Source: Shewanella morhuae (GTDB lineage Bacteria; Pseudomonadota; Gammaproteobacteria; Enterobacterales; Shewanellaceae). From it: DNA of 64,000 nt. The translations under genes and the position numbers were made by a program. The notes beneath the pieces were generated by a model. The model made no database searches. It was not told the origin of the DNA and was given only the letters and a program-made list of their open reading frames with translations. This document shows positions 49,658-60,616 of this stretch, piece after piece. Numbering within the stretch: position 1 is the stretch's first letter; every line of letters starts with the position of its first letter. Location: assembly GCF_900156405.1 (NCBI RefSeq), contig NZ_FTNN01000004.1, positions 278,512 to 342,511 of the forward strand. Direction: 5' to 3'.

Positions 49658-50356
49658 CTAGTGTACATCTTTCCAATACTCTTTCTTCAAGAGGTAGGCC
49701 ACAATAAAGAATATAAACAGGAATCCGAGTACCCACCAACCCATGGCTTTACGCTCTAGTTGGACAGGTTCAGCAGAATAGACTAAGAAGCCAGTGATAT
49801 CACGTACCGCTTGGTCGTATTCTTCCGCATTCAATTTACCGCCAGTCACAACAATAGAACCATCGGCTTGTTTAACAGGCGTACCCTGTAACTCTTCAAG
49901 CACGTGGGGCATTCCAACTGATGGGAATACTGTGTTATTCACACCAAATGGGCGACTAGGGTCTTTATAGAAGCCTTTCAGATATGAATAAACCCAATCC
50001 TCACCACGTACGCGTGCCACTAAGGTTAAGTCTGGTGGTGTAGCGCCAAACCATTTAGCAGCATCTTTGTGTGGGATCGCGTTTTGCATCAGCTCACCAA
50101 TTTTAGCATCGGTGAACATATACTTATTACGCATATCATCAGCAGAAATACCGATATCAGTAGCAACGCGTTCATAACGTTGATACTGAGTGCTATGGCA
50201 ACCAGAACAATAATGTTGGAATAAGTCCACACCGCGCTCTAAAGAAGCTTTATCGTGCAAATCAACATTGGCATCTTCTAAATGTATTTTATGTCCGCTC
50301 GCGGCCAGAGCCAGTGTCGGCAACAAGGTAACTAATGCAATCAGTAATTTTTTCAT
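49658..50356 (-). CDS. petC: Cytochrome c1 (bc1 complex)
   Basis: The 232-aa subunit has a signal peptide (MKKLLIALVTLLPTLALAA), a c-type haem motif CSGCH (about 52-56), and a C-terminal membrane anchor (WWVLGFLFIFFIVAYLL). The axial methionine is probably in VGMPHVL. It carries electrons from the Rieske protein to soluble cytochromes c. Its ATG shares a base with the petB stop, so the petABC operon is translationally coupled. Confidence 0.95.
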   Translation of the reverse strand: MKKLLIALVTLLPTLALAASGHKIHLEDANVDLHDKASLERGVDLFQHYCSGCHSTQYQRYERVATDIGISADDMRNKYMFTDAKIGELMQNAIPHKDAAKWFGATPPDLTLVARVRGEDWVYSYLKGFYKDPSRPFGVNNTVFPSVGMPHVLEELQGTPVKQADGSIVVTGGKLNAEEYDQAVRDITGFLVYSAEPVQLERKAMGWWVLGFLFIFFIVAYLLKKEYWKDVH

Positions 50357-51570
50357 TAGTGTGTCAACCTCGCTGGAACAGGTTTAGTTTTTTCATTCTT
50401 GCTGTATACCCACAGCGCCACAAAGAAACCAAAGTAAGTGAACGTAAACACTTGTGCCACTATCGTCAGCGTTGGCGTAGCAGGAACGACACCTAAATAA
50501 CCTAAGACGATAAACGAAACAGCAAACTGGGCAATATTCAGTTTATGTAATGTGCTACGGTAACGAACTGACTTCACTTTACAACGATCTAACCACGGCA
50601 ATACAAACAGTACTGCAATCGATAGTCCCATCATCACAACACCAGCCAATTTGTCTGGGATCGCACGCAAGATGGCGTAGAAAGGTGTGAAGTACCAAAC
50701 GGGCGCAATATGCTCAGGTGTCTTCATTGAGTTAGCCGCTTCAAAGTTTGGCTTCTCGAGGAAATAACCACCGCCTTCTGGAATGAAGAACAACACATAG
50801 CAGAACACTATCAGGAAGCCTGCGACGCCCATGATATCTTTTACTGTGTAGTATGGGTGGAATGGAATACCATCAACTGGCCAACCATTCTCATCTTTGT
50901 TCTTCTTAATTTCGATACCGTCTGGGTTGTTTGAACCCACTTCGTGTAGCGCAATTAAATGTAAGAACACAAGAACCACTAATACTAACGGCAGTGCAAT
51001 AACGTGCAATGCAAAGAATCGGTTCAGTGTCGCGCCAGAAATCACGTAGTCACCACGGATCCACAGTGTTAAATCATCACCAATAAATGGGATCGCGCCG
51101 AACAGCGAAATAATAACCTGTGCGCCCCAATATGACATTTGTCCCCATGGCAGCAAGTAACCCATAAAGGCTTCAGCCATCAACACGAGGAAAATTAACA
51201 TACCGAACAGCCACAACAGTTCTCTAGGCTTCTGATATGAACCGTAGATCAAACCACGGAACATGTGCAGATAAATCACCACGAAGAACGCTGAAGCACC
51301 CGTTGAGTGCATATAACGCAGCAACCAACCGTATTCAACGTCACGCATGATGTATTCAACAGAAGCGAAGGCGCCTTCTGCTGTTGGTACATAGTTCATC
51401 GTCAACCAGATACCCGTCAGTAATTGGTTAACCAATACCAACATCGCCAGTGAACCGAAAAAGTACCAAAAGTTAAAGTTAGTTGGCGTAGCATACTGAC
51501 CCACATGACGGTTATAAGTCGCCGTCATTGGAATACGTGCATCAATCCAATTAATTAAATTCTTAACCAT
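50356..51570 (-). CDS. petB: Cytochrome b (bc1 complex)
   Basis: This 404-aa integral membrane subunit has about eight to nine helices and carries two b haems. Motifs include SVEYIMRDVEYGWLLRYMHSTGASAFF with its haem-ligand histidines, GSYQKPRELLW, VLLPWGQMS-like GYLLPWGQMSYWGAQV, HVIALPLVL and the Qo-site-like PEHIAPVWYFTPFYAILRAIPDK. It shares a base with petA upstream. Oxidises ubiquinol as part of aerobic respiration. Confidence 0.96.
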   Translation of the reverse strand: MVKNLINWIDARIPMTATYNRHVGQYATPTNFNFWYFFGSLAMLVLVNQLLTGIWLTMNYVPTAEGAFASVEYIMRDVEYGWLLRYMHSTGASAFFVVIYLHMFRGLIYGSYQKPRELLWLFGMLIFLVLMAEAFMGYLLPWGQMSYWGAQVIISLFGAIPFIGDDLTLWIRGDYVISGATLNRFFALHVIALPLVLVVLVFLHLIALHEVGSNNPDGIEIKKNKDENGWPVDGIPFHPYYTVKDIMGVAGFLIVFCYVLFFIPEGGGYFLEKPNFEAANSMKTPEHIAPVWYFTPFYAILRAIPDKLAGVVMMGLSIAVLFVLPWLDRCKVKSVRYRSTLHKLNIAQFAVSFIVLGYLGVVPATPTLTIVAQVFTFTYFGFFVALWVYSKNEKTKPVPARLTH

Positions 51571-52160
51571 TACGCCACTCCTTTATCTACACCGATAATC
51601 ACGGTGCCATCATCAACGTATTGATGTGGAGGGATAACTAGGTTCAATGGAGCTGGTACGCCTTGGAAAACGCGACCAGCCATATCAAACTTAGAGCCAT
51701 GACATGGACAGAAGAAACCAGAAGTGACACCTTCAACTTGCTCACCGAATGAATCAGGCAAATAAGTAGGTGAACATCCGAGGTGGGTACAAATACCGAC
51801 GGCAATAAAATACTCTGGCTTAATTGAGCGCAAAGGATTAGTTGCATAATCAGGCTGCTGCATTTCAACAGAAGCAGGATCTCTTAACTTACCATCATGT
51901 GTTGGCAGTTCATTGATTACCGCATCTGTGCGACGGACAACCCATACAGGTTTTCCACGCCACTCAACACGAATCAACTGACCTGGCTCTACTTTACTGA
52001 TATTTACTTCGACCGGTGCACCTGCAGCTTTTGCTTTGGCACTCGGATTCCATGACTTGATGAAAGGAACCGCTACAGCGACGGCACCAGCACCACCTAC
52101 TACGGCGGTTGCAGCTGTCAGGAATCTGCGACGTCCGGTATCGACTGGCGCATTGCTCAT
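51570..52160 (-). CDS. petA: Rieske iron-sulfur protein (bc1 complex)
   Basis: A 196-aa protein with a twin-arginine-type N-terminal anchor (GRRRFLTAATAVVGGAGAVAVAVPF). The 2Fe-2S ligands lie in CTHLGC (cys, his) and CPCHGS (cys, his), in the usual order with a GFFCPCHGSKFDMAG core. GGGAGATAAGTGG precedes the start. First gene of petABC; its upstream promoter lies in the 372-bp gap to hflC. Confidence 0.96.
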   Translation of the reverse strand: MSNAPVDTGRRRFLTAATAVVGGAGAVAVAVPFIKSWNPSAKAKAAGAPVEVNISKVEPGQLIRVEWRGKPVWVVRRTDAVINELPTHDGKLRDPASVEMQQPDYATNPLRSIKPEYFIAVGICTHLGCSPTYLPDSFGEQVEGVTSGFFCPCHGSKFDMAGRVFQGVPAPLNLVIPPHQYVDDGTVIIGVDKGVA

Positions 52161-52481
52161 CCACTTATCTCCCAGAGGGTGTTGGAATTTTTATATTTCA
52201 AAGACCTTCGGCCCTTAGTTCATCACTAGGGTCAAAAATCGAAGTTTGAAGCGGGGCTCATTATAGCTAAAAATTAGAAGCAGATCATAGTGAAAACACT
52301 CAAGTAAGTTAGGGAGATTGCGTGTTTTTTACAAAAAGTTCAAAAAACACCCAACCATTAACCCTTTTTAATCCATTTAGTGTGTATTTCAAACATCTGA
52401 GCTGCCAATTAGGCATAAAGCATGCATTGCTAATATAAATGCGAGCTGACACTTTCGATATCGATTAACAATTACTAGATG
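52161..52481. other. petA upstream region
   Basis: Holds the petABC promoter and leader. Hairpin-like CTTAGTTCATCACTAGGG near 52215-52232 is weak. No ORF, operator or riboswitch was recognised. Confidence 0.4.
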
Positions 52482-52513
52482 AAAAAATAGGCCCTGCAAT
52501 GCAGGGCCTATTT
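52482..52513 (-). terminator. Rho-independent terminator of the hfq-hflX-hflK-hflC operon
   Basis: AAATAGGCCCTGCA (52486-52499) and TGCAGGGCCTATTT (52500-52513) are a perfect 14-bp palindrome, followed on the minus strand by a T-run, 20 bp after the hflC stop. Confidence 0.92.
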
Positions 52514-52532
52514 AATTAATCAATCTTCTGCC

Positions 52533-53426
52533 TTACTTCTTAGGTGCAGTGCTCTTCATGTATTTGAAGAACTCGCTATCTGGCTCTAATACCATGATAT
52601 CGGACTTACCTGAGAAACTCGCACGATAGGCTTCTAAGCTACGCACGAAACCGAAGAACTCAGCATCTTTACTGTAAGCGTCAGAATAAATCTTCGCCGC
52701 AAGTGCATCACCTTCACCACGAATGGTGAGAGCTTTACGCTCAGCTTCAGCAATTTTAACGGTCACATTCGCGTCAATCGTTGCGCGGATGATCTCTGAT
52801 TGCTCTTTACCTTGAGCTCTATGCTCTTTCGCCACAGCTTGACGCTCGGCACGCATACGCTGGTAAATACTATTACTAACGTTAGCCGGTAAATTGATTT
52901 GCTTTACACGTACGTCGACAACTTTAATACCTAAGTCTTTAGCGCTTTCTGAGGCATTTTCTAGCGCATCGTTTTGTAATTCATCACGCTTACCAGAGAC
53001 AATCTCTTTGATAGTGCGACGACCAAACTCAGTGCGCAAGTCGTTGTTTATCTTACGTTGCAATAGCGATTCCGCATTCGCTTTAATACCACCATTTGTA
53101 GATAGGTAATATTTCTCGAAATCTGCAATGCGCCACTTCACATAGGAATCGACCATAAGGTCTTTCTTCTCTGAAGTTACAAAACGATCGGCTGCGCCAT
53201 CAAGTGTTTGAATACGCGCATCAAGTAGCTTCACTTTGTCGATCACTGGAACCTTAAGGTGCAGACCAGGACTATAGACACGAGTAACTTGCTTACCGTC
53301 AACATTGTCTTTGAGTATTTCACCGAAACGCGCCACGATAGCCCGCTCGCCTTCATTCACCACCATTAAAGATGACAAACCAATACCTAAGAGTACGGCG
53401 ATAAGAATAATGCTTAATCTACCCAT
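52533..53426 (-). CDS. hflC: FtsH protease modulator HflC
   Basis: The 297-aa SPFH/prohibitin-family protein has one N-terminal TM (LSIILIAVLLGIGLSSLMVV), then the SPFH domain (EGERAIVARFGEILKD...VYSPGLHLKVPVIDKVKLLDARIQT) and an Ala/Glu-rich coiled coil (NLPANVSNSIYQRMRAERQAVAKEHRAQG). With HflK it forms the periplasmic HflKC cage around FtsH. The gap to hflK is 3 bp. Confidence 0.95.
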   Translation of the reverse strand: MGRLSIILIAVLLGIGLSSLMVVNEGERAIVARFGEILKDNVDGKQVTRVYSPGLHLKVPVIDKVKLLDARIQTLDGAADRFVTSEKKDLMVDSYVKWRIADFEKYYLSTNGGIKANAESLLQRKINNDLRTEFGRRTIKEIVSGKRDELQNDALENASESAKDLGIKVVDVRVKQINLPANVSNSIYQRMRAERQAVAKEHRAQGKEQSEIIRATIDANVTVKIAEAERKALTIRGEGDALAAKIYSDAYSKDAEFFGFVRSLEAYRASFSGKSDIMVLEPDSEFFKYMKSTAPKK

Positions 53427-53429
53427 GGA

Positions 53430-54572
53430 TTACTCCCTCCCTTGGCGAGTACGATCATCGCGGGATGGACGTCCACTCAAAGGCTCATTCGCGCGAGTCG
53501 TTGATACAGACGAAGAATTGACATTTTGCTGTGGCGTAGCTTCCAGCTCAGTTGTCGCAGGCTTCTGCTGAATTAGCTTGTCTAACGGCAGATACATTAA
53601 GTTGCCATTATTCTTGGCATCAATCAGCACCTTATTCGTATCCGTCATCACTTGCTGCATTGTATCAAGATACAAACGCTTACGAGTGACGTCAGGTGCG
53701 GCTTGATACTCTGGCAATAACAGCTCAAAACGAGCCACTTTACCGCGAGCCTCTAACACTTCACGTTCTTTATACGCACTTGCTTGCTGTGCCATACGTT
53801 CAACTTCACCACGAGCTTTAGGTTCAATTTCACGGGCATAGGCTTCAGCTTCACGAATAAAACGCTGCTCATCTTCTTGAGCTGAAATAGCATCATCGAA
53901 GGCGTCTTTTACTTCTTCAGGCGGACGTGCCGGCAAGAAGTTAACGTCAACAATGGCAAGGCCCAGTTTATACGGTTCAAGAATGCGCTCGAGTTCTTTC
54001 CAAGTATCGCGACGAATCGCATCACGGCCTGTAGTCAGAATATCATCCATTTTGTTATGTCCAATAACATAACGCAGTGCACTGTCTGTCGCTTCACGCA
54101 AACTGGCGTTCGCATCGACGGCACTAAATAGATACGAGTAAGCATCTAAAATACGATACTGAACATCAAGCTCAACTTTCACGACGTTTTCATCGGATGT
54201 CAGCATGCTGCCAGACGCAGGAATAGAGCGAACCGATTGAATATCAACAGGAAAAATCTCGTCTATGAACGTAGCTTTCCAGTGAAGACCAGGACCAATT
54301 TCGCCGTTATGTTGACCAAATCGCAGTGCCACACCACGCTCAGCTTCTTTAATTGTATAAAAACCCGAAAGTCCCCAAACAACCACAGCAACAGCAAGAA
54401 TGATGATTAAGCTAAACGAGCTAAAAGATTGACCTGATGAGCCATTTCCTTTGCCGCCAAAGCGTTTTGAAAGATTACGAAAAACCTCATCGAGGTCCGG
54501 TGGCCCTTTGTCGTTACCACCTTTATTTCCCCAAGGATCATTACCCTTGTTACCGGGCTCATTCCAAGCCAT
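53430..54572 (-). CDS. hflK: FtsH protease modulator HflK
   Basis: A 380-aa SPFH protein. The Gly/Asn-rich N-terminus (NEPGNKGNDPWGNKGGNDKGPPDLDE) precedes one TM (FSLIIILAVAVVVWGLSGFY) and the SPFH domain (ERGVALRFGQHNGEIGPGLHWKATFIDEIFPVDIQ). A coiled coil and a low-complexity C-terminus (NVNSSSVSTTRANEP) follow. Partner of HflC in controlling FtsH. Lies 37 bp after hflX. Confidence 0.95.
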   Translation of the reverse strand: MAWNEPGNKGNDPWGNKGGNDKGPPDLDEVFRNLSKRFGGKGNGSSGQSFSSFSLIIILAVAVVVWGLSGFYTIKEAERGVALRFGQHNGEIGPGLHWKATFIDEIFPVDIQSVRSIPASGSMLTSDENVVKVELDVQYRILDAYSYLFSAVDANASLREATDSALRYVIGHNKMDDILTTGRDAIRRDTWKELERILEPYKLGLAIVDVNFLPARPPEEVKDAFDDAISAQEDEQRFIREAEAYAREIEPKARGEVERMAQQASAYKEREVLEARGKVARFELLLPEYQAAPDVTRKRLYLDTMQQVMTDTNKVLIDAKNNGNLMYLPLDKLIQQKPATTELEATPQQNVNSSSVSTTRANEPLSGRPSRDDRTRQGRE

Positions 54573-54608
54573 TTAGCACTCCATAAGTGGATGAAATAAA
54601 TTAGATTA

Positions 54609-55916
54609 TTAACGTGTAACTTCATCTATCGATTCATCGAAGATAAAGGTTTCTAACTCACCCTGACTCTGTTTAGTTAATCGGCGCCAATTGGCATCCG
54701 ATAAACGAACAGACAAAATACAGTTCCCCAGTGAGTCGTACTCCTTCTGCTGTATCGCATCCAGTCGATAAAACTGGCCAAGATAATGTCCAGCAGTAGC
54801 CGGAATTTTAAGTGTGAGCTCTTGAATTACCTCACCAATTAATTCGGTGATGGCTTTTAAGAGTAAATCAAATCCCAAATGCTTCTGGGCTGAAACCCAA
54901 ACTCGAATCGGTTTACCCATATCGTCATATTCAATTCTTGGCGCCACATCCTCGAGTAGATCGATTTTGTTACATACCACGAGCTGCATGACTTCATCGG
55001 CACCGATTTCTTTCAATACTGATTGAACTTGGTCAAAATTATCCGTCATATTTTCATCTGCACAATCGATAATGTGCAGTAATAACTCAGCCTGTTTTGT
55101 CTCTTGTAAGGTTGCCTTAAATGCGGCTACAAGATCATGAGGCAAATGACGGATAAACCCTACAGTATCCGCAAGAATAACGGCACCATCGGGTAAATCT
55201 AACTTTCTTAATGTGGGGTCGAGTGTAGCAAATAGCTGATCAGCGGCATAAACATCTGATGACGTTAGAGCATTAAACAGTGTTGATTTACCGGCGTTGG
55301 TATAACCAACTAATGAAACCGTCGATAAATCACTGCGTTTACGTGCACGTCGACTCTGTTCACGTTGTTTATCAACTCGTTCTAGACGCTTGTTGATATT
55401 CTTAATCCGACCTCTGAGCAAACGTCTATCAGTTTCGAGCTGAGTTTCCCCTGGGCCACGTAAACCGATGCCACCTTTTTGCCGCTCTAAATGCGTCCAA
55501 CCACGAATAAGGCGAGTCGACATGTGGCGCAATTGCGCTAGCTCCACCTGCAACTTACCTTCGTGGGTCCGTGCTCGTTGGGCAAAAATATCTAGAATAA
55601 GCGTCGTACGGTCGAGCACGCGACACTGACATACTCTTTCTAGATTACGCTCTTGAGCCGGACTCAATGCATGATTAAAAATCACGACATTGGCTTCAGT
55701 CGCGGCGACCAATGCAGCTAACTCTTCAGCTTTACCTGAACCCACAAAAAATTTACGATCCGGCGAACGTCGACTTCCTGTAATAACACCAACCGATCTA
55801 GCTCCAGCAGATTCAACTAATAACTGCAGCTCAGTTAAATCTTCTCGGCGTTCCTCATCGGAAAAGTCAATATGGACAAGAACCGCTGTTTCTCCAGCCT
55901 CATAACGATCAAACAA
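54609..55916 (-). CDS. hflX: Ribosome-associated GTPase HflX
   Basis: The 435-aa TRAFAC GTPase splits stalled 70S ribosomes in related bacteria. The N-terminal domain reads VIFNHALSPAQERNLERVCQCRVLDRTTLILDIFAQRARTHEG, followed by the glycine-rich GIGLRGPGETQLETDRR. The G domain has G1 GYTNAGKSTLFN, G3 DTVGFI and G4 NKID, ending with a short C-terminal domain. Between hfq and hflK as in E. coli. Confidence 0.95.
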   Translation of the reverse strand: MFDRYEAGETAVLVHIDFSDEERREDLTELQLLVESAGARSVGVITGSRRSPDRKFFVGSGKAEELAALVAATEANVVIFNHALSPAQERNLERVCQCRVLDRTTLILDIFAQRARTHEGKLQVELAQLRHMSTRLIRGWTHLERQKGGIGLRGPGETQLETDRRLLRGRIKNINKRLERVDKQREQSRRARKRSDLSTVSLVGYTNAGKSTLFNALTSSDVYAADQLFATLDPTLRKLDLPDGAVILADTVGFIRHLPHDLVAAFKATLQETKQAELLLHIIDCADENMTDNFDQVQSVLKEIGADEVMQLVVCNKIDLLEDVAPRIEYDDMGKPIRVWVSAQKHLGFDLLLKAITELIGEVIQELTLKIPATAGHYLGQFYRLDAIQQKEYDSLGNCILSVRLSDANWRRLTKQSQGELETFIFDESIDEVTR

Positions 55917-55939
55917 GAAGCAAACTCCTCAGATAAAAC

Positions 55940-56212
55940 TTATTCGCCACTAGGCGCATCATCTTGTGCACCATAACCACCAGGAGCATTTTGATGCGGA
56001 GTAACGTTAAATGGGCGTGCTGGCACAACAGTAGAAATCGCGTGCTTGTAAACCATTTGGCTCACTGTATTTTTCAACAGAATGACAAATTGATCAAACG
56101 ACTCTACTTGTCCTTGGAGTTTAATGCCATTTACCAAGTAAATTGATACAGGAACGCGTTCACGACGCAATGCGTTCAAAAATGGGTCTTGTAAAGATTG
56201 CCCCTTAGCCAT
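55940..56212 (-). CDS. hfq: RNA chaperone Hfq
   Basis: This 90-aa Sm-like hexameric RNA chaperone mediates sRNA-mRNA pairing. Sm1 and Sm2 are intact: [35 protein letters not shown] and [21 protein letters not shown], with Q8, F42 and the YKH motif. The C-terminal tail is short ([22 protein letters not shown]) compared with the E. coli protein. The promoter probably lies in part within the 92-bp gap after miaA. Confidence 0.97.
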   Translation of the reverse strand: MAKGQSLQDPFLNALRRERVPVSIYLVNGIKLQGQVESFDQFVILLKNTVSQMVYKHAISTVVPARPFNVTPHQNAPGGYGAQDDAPSGE

Positions 56213-56304
56213 TTTATTATTTCCTTTTTAATTTATATAAAATAAACCGATATAAGTGATAGTTTTTTGTTTAGTTTTAGTATTATACAGCAAGGGCTAA
56301 TAAG

Positions 56305-57231
56305 CTAGCGGCATTGACGCATAAGTGTAACTAAATTCCCCTCAGCACCACTTTCAAGCCAATTCAACTCTGGCCAACTGCGCAACCATGTTAATTGACG
56401 CTTGGCTAATTGCCTAGTAGCAGCAACCGCTTTTTCGACCATAGTATCATAGTCAAACTCACCCTCTAGGTATTGCCAGCATTGTCGATAGCCTACACAA
56501 CGCATTGATGGCAAATCTAAATGTAAGTTTCCTCGGGCTTTAAGCTGAGTAACTTCCTCAATAAAACCTTGTGCGAGCATAATCGTAAAACGTTGCGCAA
56601 TTAAGTCATGCAGCGTTTTACGCTCACGTGGTGCAATCGCAAATTGCACTACATCATAAGGCAAAGGAGCAGACTTAGTTTGCGTCAACTCGGTCATGCT
56701 CTTACCGCTTATTCTATAGACTTCCAGCGCTCTGGAAAGTCTTTGTGGATCATTAGGATGAATTCTTTCTGCCGACACGGGATCTACAGCCCTTAATTGG
56801 TCATGCAGCGCTTCCCAACCTTTTGCATCGGCCTCAGCTTGAATCTCGATTCTAATGGCCTCATCCGCACTGGGTAAAGGTGATAAACCTTCAAGTAATG
56901 CTTTAAAATACATCATGGTTCCACCAACTAATACAGGTGTTTTTCCCATGTTGATGATTTTTTCTATTTCGGCTATCGCATCGGTTCTAAAATCGGCTGC
57001 CGAATAGCTTTCACTGGGATCACGAATATCAATTAATCTGTGTGGCCCTCGAGCTAATTCCTCAGCTGAGGGTTTGGCACTGCCAATATCCATACCACGG
57101 TAAATTAGTGCTGAATCAACCGAAATAATTTCACAGTTATGCTTCTCGGCTAATTCTAATGCTAAAGCTGTCTTGCCAGAGGCCGTTAGCCCCATCAAAA
57201 ATAATACTTTAGGGTGTAATTCTTTATTCAC
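56305..57231 (-). CDS. miaA: tRNA dimethylallyltransferase MiaA
   Basis: A 308-aa enzyme that adds dimethylallyl to A37 of tRNAs reading UNN codons. Markers are the P-loop [66 protein letters not shown] and the tRNA-binding [14 protein letters not shown]. Its start overlaps the mutL stop by 8 bp, as in the enterobacterial arrangement. Confidence 0.96.
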   Translation of the reverse strand: MNKELHPKVLFLMGLTASGKTALALELAEKHNCEIISVDSALIYRGMDIGSAKPSAEELARGPHRLIDIRDPSESYSAADFRTDAIAEIEKIINMGKTPVLVGGTMMYFKALLEGLSPLPSADEAIRIEIQAEADAKGWEALHDQLRAVDPVSAERIHPNDPQRLSRALEVYRISGKSMTELTQTKSAPLPYDVVQFAIAPRERKTLHDLIAQRFTIMLAQGFIEEVTQLKARGNLHLDLPSMRCVGYRQCWQYLEGEFDYDTMVEKAVAATRQLAKRQLTWLRSWPELNWLESGAEGNLVTLMRQCR

Positions 57232-59137
57232 TGACTTGCTCTTTTAGCCACGATTGCCAAGGTAATGAAATTGCTTTATCGATAATTAGCTGCCTTTTTT
57301 CTTCTGCTAACTGCGAAAATAAGGCCCATGTATCTACTGCCGAAACAAACCCTGTTAAACTATGTGTTGCTAGCCAAATGGCCAACGCACTCGGCGCAGG
57401 TGCTTCAAAACGTAACGATTGTAACCATTCAGGGATGACTTTTGCCAACTGACTCTCTCTGAGATATGGGGGCACTTTTTTAATAATCAACTGCTGATAA
57501 CGAATTGTTAGTTCTAATCCAAGTTGCCGAATTAAGGTCTCATTTTCATCAAGTACAGCCTGCCAATCTGCATCGGCGGCAACAGATACTGGCATCAGTA
57601 AAGGTTGGCCAATTAATCCGGTCGCTAGTTTAGCTTCAATCTCTTGGTTTCGCGTCACTAATGCTACTGATTTAATAGATAATAGACAGAGATTATCTGC
57701 CGTTGCCATCACCCAATATTGTCCATCTAATATTGCTGGCATAGGTACTGATGGCTGAATAACTTGATCTTTAACACTATACGCTGGTGTTTGCAGTAAC
57801 GCGCCATAACTGGCAATTTCCGCCTTTGATGGTAACTCGGTCCGTTGTCGTGACTCCCCAGCAGAATAACTACCACGCTGGCTATCTCTTGGCGTTACCA
57901 TGCTACCAAAGGCATTCGTTTGAGTACCAAAACCAGTGCCCTCACGTCCAGCAACGACAGATTTTGCTTGCGCCGCTGCAACAACAGGAGGTTGAGCAGA
58001 CTGAAGTGTATCAGCTTGCACATTAACTTGAGCTGAATCAGCGCCAAGTGCAAACGGGACAGATACTTCAGAGCAACTTTTAGGAGTATCCACAAACACA
58101 TCTTCAACCTCATCCAAAGAGCTTGGATGTTTGACGTTGAGTTCCCCCGCTTCTTCTAGTGCCGATTGTAATGCTTGCAGAATATAATCATGTACATAAC
58201 GTGCTTGGTGAAATCTCACCTCATGTTTAGCAGGATGCACGTTAACGTCCACTTGATAGGGGTCGATGTCCAACATCAACACATAACCCGGCTGCTCAAG
58301 TTGTGCTTTTTGCGCAAATGCCTGACGTACTGCATGATTGACCAGACGATCGCGGATAAGCCGACCATTGACATAAAAATAATGGGTATCGCTAACGTTA
58401 TTCGACCAAGGAGATTGCAAATAGCCGCTAAGACGTAAATCATCGTGTTGGCATTCAATTTTTAGCGCTTGCTCGGCAAATGGCCGACCACATACTTGTG
58501 TCAAACGCTGTAAATACTGGGCTTCATTCACTGCAGGACGATAGTTGCGCACCATTTTGCCGTTATGCGTTAACGTGAAATGGATATCACCACGGACCAA
58601 TGCGATGCGCTTTAACCATTCGTCAATATGGGTAAATTCCGTTTTATCACTCTTTAAAAAACGCCGACGAGCCGGAGTATTAAAGAATAAATCCACGACT
58701 TCAATTGTTGAACCAACGGGATGCGCCGCTGGCATCACCTTAACGGCCATGTCGATACCTTCGGCGTATGCTTGCCACGCCTCAGTTTGTTCCGCAGTGC
58801 GAGAGGTTAAGGTCAAACGTGAGACTGAGCTTATGCTGGCTAACGCTTCACCGCGAAAACCAAAACTAAGAATTGCTTCAAGATCATCTAAGGTGTGCAA
58901 CTTTGATGTTGCATGACGCGACAAGGCCAGCGCAAGTTCGTCTTTTGTGATACCAGAGCCATTATCACGAATTTTAATCAGCTTGCTGCCGCCTTTGTCG
59001 ATTTCAATATCAACTCGGCTCGCACCTGCATCGAGGCTATTCTCGACCAATTCTTTGACTACTGAAGCGGGTCTCTCAACCACTTCCCCCGCCGCAATTT
59101 GGTTCGCTAATTGCGGTGGTAGAATTTGAATGCCCAT
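57224..59137 (-). CDS. mutL: DNA mismatch repair protein MutL
   Basis: This GHKL ATPase of about 637 aa couples MutS to MutH/UvrD-type repair. The ATP-binding domain shows [34 protein letters not shown] and [14 protein letters not shown]; the C-terminal dimerisation domain begins near residue 440. The central linker is low-complexity. ATG 59137 is chosen because it matches family N-termini and spacing to AGGA; ATG 59140 is equally in frame. Confidence 0.95.
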   Translation of the reverse strand: MGIQILPPQLANQIAAGEVVERPASVVKELVENSLDAGASRVDIEIDKGGSKLIKIRDNGSGITKDELALALSRHATSKLHTLDDLEAILSFGFRGEALASISSVSRLTLTSRTAEQTEAWQAYAEGIDMAVKVMPAAHPVGSTIEVVDLFFNTPARRRFLKSDKTEFTHIDEWLKRIALVRGDIHFTLTHNGKMVRNYRPAVNEAQYLQRLTQVCGRPFAEQALKIECQHDDLRLSGYLQSPWSNNVSDTHYFYVNGRLIRDRLVNHAVRQAFAQKAQLEQPGYVLMLDIDPYQVDVNVHPAKHEVRFHQARYVHDYILQALQSALEEAGELNVKHPSSLDEVEDVFVDTPKSCSEVSVPFALGADSAQVNVQADTLQSAQPPVVAAAQAKSVVAGREGTGFGTQTNAFGSMVTPRDSQRGSYSAGESRQRTELPSKAEIASYGALLQTPAYSVKDQVIQPSVPMPAILDGQYWVMATADNLCLLSIKSVALVTRNQEIEAKLATGLIGQPLLMPVSVAADADWQAVLDENETLIRQLGLELTIRYQQLIIKKVPPYLRESQLAKVIPEWLQSLRFEAPAPSALAIWLATHSLTGFVSAVDTWALFSQLAEEKRQLIIDKAISLPWQSWLKEQVSE

Positions 59138-59150
59138 CATGCTTTCCTAT

Positions 59151-60608
59151 TTAACTCTGGGGGATAACCAGCGTTTGCCCTAATTGCACCACATCGGATT
59201 TCATGCCATTTACTTGTTTAATGCTCGACATAGACACACGATAACGCTGTGCTATTGCAGATAAGGATTCCCCGCGGCGGACTTTATGCTTAACTTTGGT
59301 TGATACTGTATCATCCACATAAGCTTTAGGTGCTCTGCCTGTTGATGCTATGTCAGTTGATGTTTTGACGGGTGCTTTTGCAGGTTTAGCATTATTGGAG
59401 TTGGCGCCACCTCTTTGTGCAAGTAAGGTATCGGCTGGCGGGTTACTGTGATAGTAACGACTCACACCTTTATAAATCGCATTAGCAATACTTTCTTGAT
59501 GACGACTACTCGACAGTAAACGTTCTTCTTTTGGATTCGAAATAAAGCCCGTTTCGACCAAAATAGAGGGGATATCTGGTGACTTTAAAACAGCTAAACT
59601 GGCTGACTCCGGTCGGCTCTTGTGAAGCTCAGTGACTCGGCCTAAGTCTTTTAAAATATCACCAGCAACAGAATGACCTATCGCCATAGAGCTATTCATC
59701 GACATATCGAGCAAGGTCATCGCTAAATACTGTTCATTATCCGTATTTTGGATAATATCTCCCGCACCACCGAGTAATTCTGAATGTTTCTCTTTTTGTT
59801 CTAACCAACGACCAATTTCACTGTTTGCTCGTCGCATAGATAATACCCATACCGAGGCACCACGAGGATTAGGCGAAGTAAACGCATCGGCATGAATTGA
59901 CACAAGCAAATCGGCTTTACTGTTGCGGGCTAGCTCTGAGCGTTTATTCAAATTCACAAAATAATCGCCCGTGCGGATCATGACAGCACGCATCCCTGGC
60001 GTATCATTAATTTTGCTTGCTACGCGCTTTGATATCTCCAAGGCAACCTTTTTTTCATACACACCAGAAGGGCCAATAGAACCCGGATCGTCCCCACCAT
60101 GCCCTGCATCAATCGCAATAACGATATCTCGAGATGATTGCGCTGACTGGGTGACAGTTTTAATCGGTGTAGATGTCACCACTGCGGTAGCTGTTGTTAA
60201 CGTTTTATCTTCTAAATCGACCACTAAACGATTGCCATAAGGCGCAGTCACTGGCAAAGAAAATAAGCTGGCATTGAGGGGTTTAACCAGATCGATAACT
60301 AGCCGTAAATCTCCCTTAGTGGGTGACTGGCTAATCCGCACTCCTTTAACTAATTTACTGTTATTTTCTAACTTATTAAGTGCCACTTTCGCCGTTGATT
60401 TTTTTAAATCCACCACTAAACGGTTAGGCCTATCCAAGGTAAAATAACTGTAATTTGGTACTTCGCTTAAATCAAACACGATTCGAGTTGACTCAGGTGC
60501 AGCCCAAATACGTACGCCTTCTAACTTATTGGCGGCATAAGCAACCACAGAGAAAAAGGAACATAAGAAAAGTATAGTAATCTGAAAATAAACGTTATTT
60601 TTTATCAT
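59151..60608 (-). CDS. amiB: N-acetylmuramoyl-L-alanine amidase AmiB
   Basis: A 485-aa periplasmic zinc amidase for septal peptidoglycan splitting. A signal peptide is followed by an AMIN domain (RIWAAPESTRIVFDLSEVPNY), then the Amidase_3 catalytic domain with zinc-ligand motif IDAGHGGDDPGSIGPSG, VSIHADAF and VETGFISNPKEE. A single C-terminal LysM reads RRGESLSAIAQRYRVSMSSIKQVNGMKSDVVQLGQTLVIP. It lies 8 bp from tsaE. Confidence 0.95.
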   Translation of the reverse strand: MIKNNVYFQITILFLCSFFSVVAYAANKLEGVRIWAAPESTRIVFDLSEVPNYSYFTLDRPNRLVVDLKKSTAKVALNKLENNSKLVKGVRISQSPTKGDLRLVIDLVKPLNASLFSLPVTAPYGNRLVVDLEDKTLTTATAVVTSTPIKTVTQSAQSSRDIVIAIDAGHGGDDPGSIGPSGVYEKKVALEISKRVASKINDTPGMRAVMIRTGDYFVNLNKRSELARNSKADLLVSIHADAFTSPNPRGASVWVLSMRRANSEIGRWLEQKEKHSELLGGAGDIIQNTDNEQYLAMTLLDMSMNSSMAIGHSVAGDILKDLGRVTELHKSRPESASLAVLKSPDIPSILVETGFISNPKEERLLSSSRHQESIANAIYKGVSRYYHSNPPADTLLAQRGGANSNNAKPAKAPVKTSTDIASTGRAPKAYVDDTVSTKVKHKVRRGESLSAIAQRYRVSMSSIKQVNGMKSDVVQLGQTLVIPQS

Positions 60609-60616
60609 TGTTATTT